This document shows positions 62,802 to 64,000 of a stretch of DNA of 64,000 nt, in pieces. The notes beneath the pieces were generated by a model, which was not told the DNA's origin, ran no database searches, and saw nothing but the letters and a program-made list of their open reading frames with translations. Origin of the DNA: Thozetella sp. PMI_491 (taxonomy: Eukaryota; Ascomycota; Sordariomycetes; Chaetosphaeriales; Chaetosphaeriaceae); NCBI GenBank assembly GCA_021432635.1, contig MU270027.1, forward strand, positions 434,001 to 498,000, read 5' to 3'. Positions within the stretch are counted from its first letter, which is position 1, and every line of letters starts with the position of its first letter. Both the position numbers and the translations under genes were made by a program.

Positions 62802-64000
62802 CTAACTGGCATCTGTAAGTCCCTCCAATGCACCAACTAAGGCGCCTTCTTCGTCCGCCCCCGCTTTGCCACTGCCCGTCCTCTTTTGGTCCTCCCTGTG
62901 CATGTAAGCAACGACAGCCGTGATAATGCCTTGTGCGCCAAAGGCACACGTCGTATATATGAAGCCCTTGTGGAAGGTAGGTGCGTCAACTTGGGGGTAC
63001 GTTAGAAGCGGCACCCACGTGTGGAACGCATATCCTAGCGAGTTCATGATGCCAATGACTATAGTGCGTTCCTCGGCGTCGGAACTGCAGATCTCGTTGG
63101 CCCAACTCATGCTTAGCGGCCCATATGGCACCGATGTGCGCTGCAGGAGGAAGGCGAATAGCTTCAGACCGTCTGGGATGTTCCAGATGGCAAGCAGCAG
63201 AGCGGCGAAGCCGCCGAGGAATGTCGATATGGACATGATGCGAGCGCGGTGGCGTACGGCGTCTGATATAATCGCGAAGCCCACGGTGGTGACAAGCTGC
63301 ACGGCAGCACCAGCGGTGGGGATGATGTTCTGCGTAAGCCGAAGATTAGAACAAGCTCGCCGTCGAACCGCCAAAGAAATATAGAGACGGTACAGCGGGG
63401 ATGGAGGAAGACGCGAGGGGCGACACTTACAATTCGCTCGATAGACTCGCCTCTGGCCTTGAGCCAGAGTGCAAAAGGGCTTACACTGCCTGAGGGTCCT
63501 AGGTTAATGAAGATGATGTATAGAATACTCAGTAGGTAGACGTGCCACCGGCCTGGTGGAGAAGGAAGGAGACGGTCAGCTTCCCTAGTCGTAGCGGGGA
63601 TGCAAGGAAACCGAGATGCATACCGAATATTCTCTTGAAGGCAGACCGCCCTAGTCTTGAGCGTGGCAACCGGCCCACCTCCCTCATCCGCCTCTTTGCC
63701 AGCTCACGGTCCTGATGTTCTCTGTCAGGCTTAGGCTAGAGAGCAAGGGGTCATGTGGGTGAGGACGTACCTCCTCGGTCAGGTAGAATGCCCTCGTGTT
63801 CTCGGGAAGATCGGGGAGTATGAAGAAGCCCGCGATGCAGATGGGCAGGCTAATCACGCCATCCATGATCTGGATATAGCGCAGTTAGCGTCATGCTTTC
63901 GGTCCCCCTGCGATGCTGGGTAAGACGTACGAATAGCCACTGCCAGCCGGCGAGGCCATTCACCCCGTTCAGCCCCCGGTACACGCCGGCTTGCAGATAC
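62802..64000 (-). CDS. Major facilitator permease, Dal5/allantoate type (5' end outside window)
   Basis: C-terminal part of a fungal anion:cation symporter (ACS family: allantoate, pantothenate, nicotinate-type carriers) at the plasma membrane. Visible exons are 64000-63931, 63869-63771, 63711-63624, 63552-63431 and 63329-62802, about 300 residues. VNGLAGWQWLF followed by IMDGVISLPICIAGFFILPD is the conserved TM5-TM6 region. NTRAFYLTEEDRELAKRRM is the central cytosolic loop typical of the family. TM7-TM12 follow, with WANEICSSDAEERTIVIGIM and AFHTWVPLLTYPQVDAP. The acceptor before DREL is AACATCAG; an earlier CAG would cause a stop, so this choice is fixed by frame. The C-terminus is short, polar and Gly/Ala-rich. 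The substrate cannot be read from sequence. Confidence 0.87.

Noticed and set aside
1-64000. CRISPR arrays, operons, Shine-Dalgarno sites, prophage or biosynthetic cluster
   Set aside because: The genome is eukaryotic with spliced single genes. No spaced direct-repeat array and no PKS, NRPS or terpene synthase gene is present.

Overview
The window is a piece of a filamentous ascomycete chromosome, most likely from a Sordariomycete and possibly from Sordariales/Chaetomiaceae. The evidence is as follows. Genes are single transcription units on both strands. They are interrupted by short introns (about 50-270 bp) with GT-AG ends and CTRAC-like branch sites. Coding sequence is GC-rich with C/G-ending codons. 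The gene set is eukaryotic and fungal, including SMP3, PHS1, SKP1, a CLC protein, an MRN1/Nrd1-type RNA-binding protein and a fungal CYSTM-like protein. The order-level assignment is an inference from protein feel and gene structure; no database was searched.

Layout: 1-5094 (-) is most of LAA1/HEATR5, running off the left edge. 5948-7006 (+) is a TACO1/YebC-type mitochondrial translation factor. 7280-7617 (-) is PET100 and 7986-9913 (-) is SMP3. 11721-12230 (+) is SKP1. 13409-13848 (-) is ribosomal protein eL39, divergent from ARL1 at 14503-15332 (+). A weak, unassigned spliced-looking locus lies at about 16.2-17.2 kb (-). 17905-18546 (-) is a tiny cysteine-tailed CYSTM-like protein. After a 4.7 kb gene-poor block comes a small Ser-rich protein gene (23245-23631, +), then PHS1 (25131-25903, +) and a DUF676-type serine hydrolase (26333-27806, -). 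A 5.6 kb gene-poor block follows, then an acidic conserved fungal protein (33423-34178, +), then another 5 kb block.

The densest stretch is 39.2-52.5 kb: IBA57 (+), DNA ligase I (+), a neurochondrin-family protein (-), a CLC chloride transporter (+) and cytosolic asparaginyl-tRNA synthetase (+). A third 5 kb gene-poor block contains the long pyrimidine-rich upstream region of an MRN1-like four-RRM protein (57555-59978, +). The window closes with an apparently secreted agmatinase (60775-62227, -) and the 3' part of a Dal5-type MFS permease (62802 to the right edge, -).

The genes do not form an obvious biosynthetic or defence cluster. They are mostly housekeeping. Loose functional themes are endomembrane trafficking (LAA1, ARL1, CLC), mitochondrial biogenesis (TACO1-like, PET100, IBA57), ER lipid/GPI synthesis (SMP3, PHS1) and translation (eL39, AsnRS). 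The most specific oddity is in the CLC protein, where the residue that carries protons in CLC exchangers is Gln instead of Glu. I found no convincing tRNA, 5S rRNA, intact transposon or CRISPR array.
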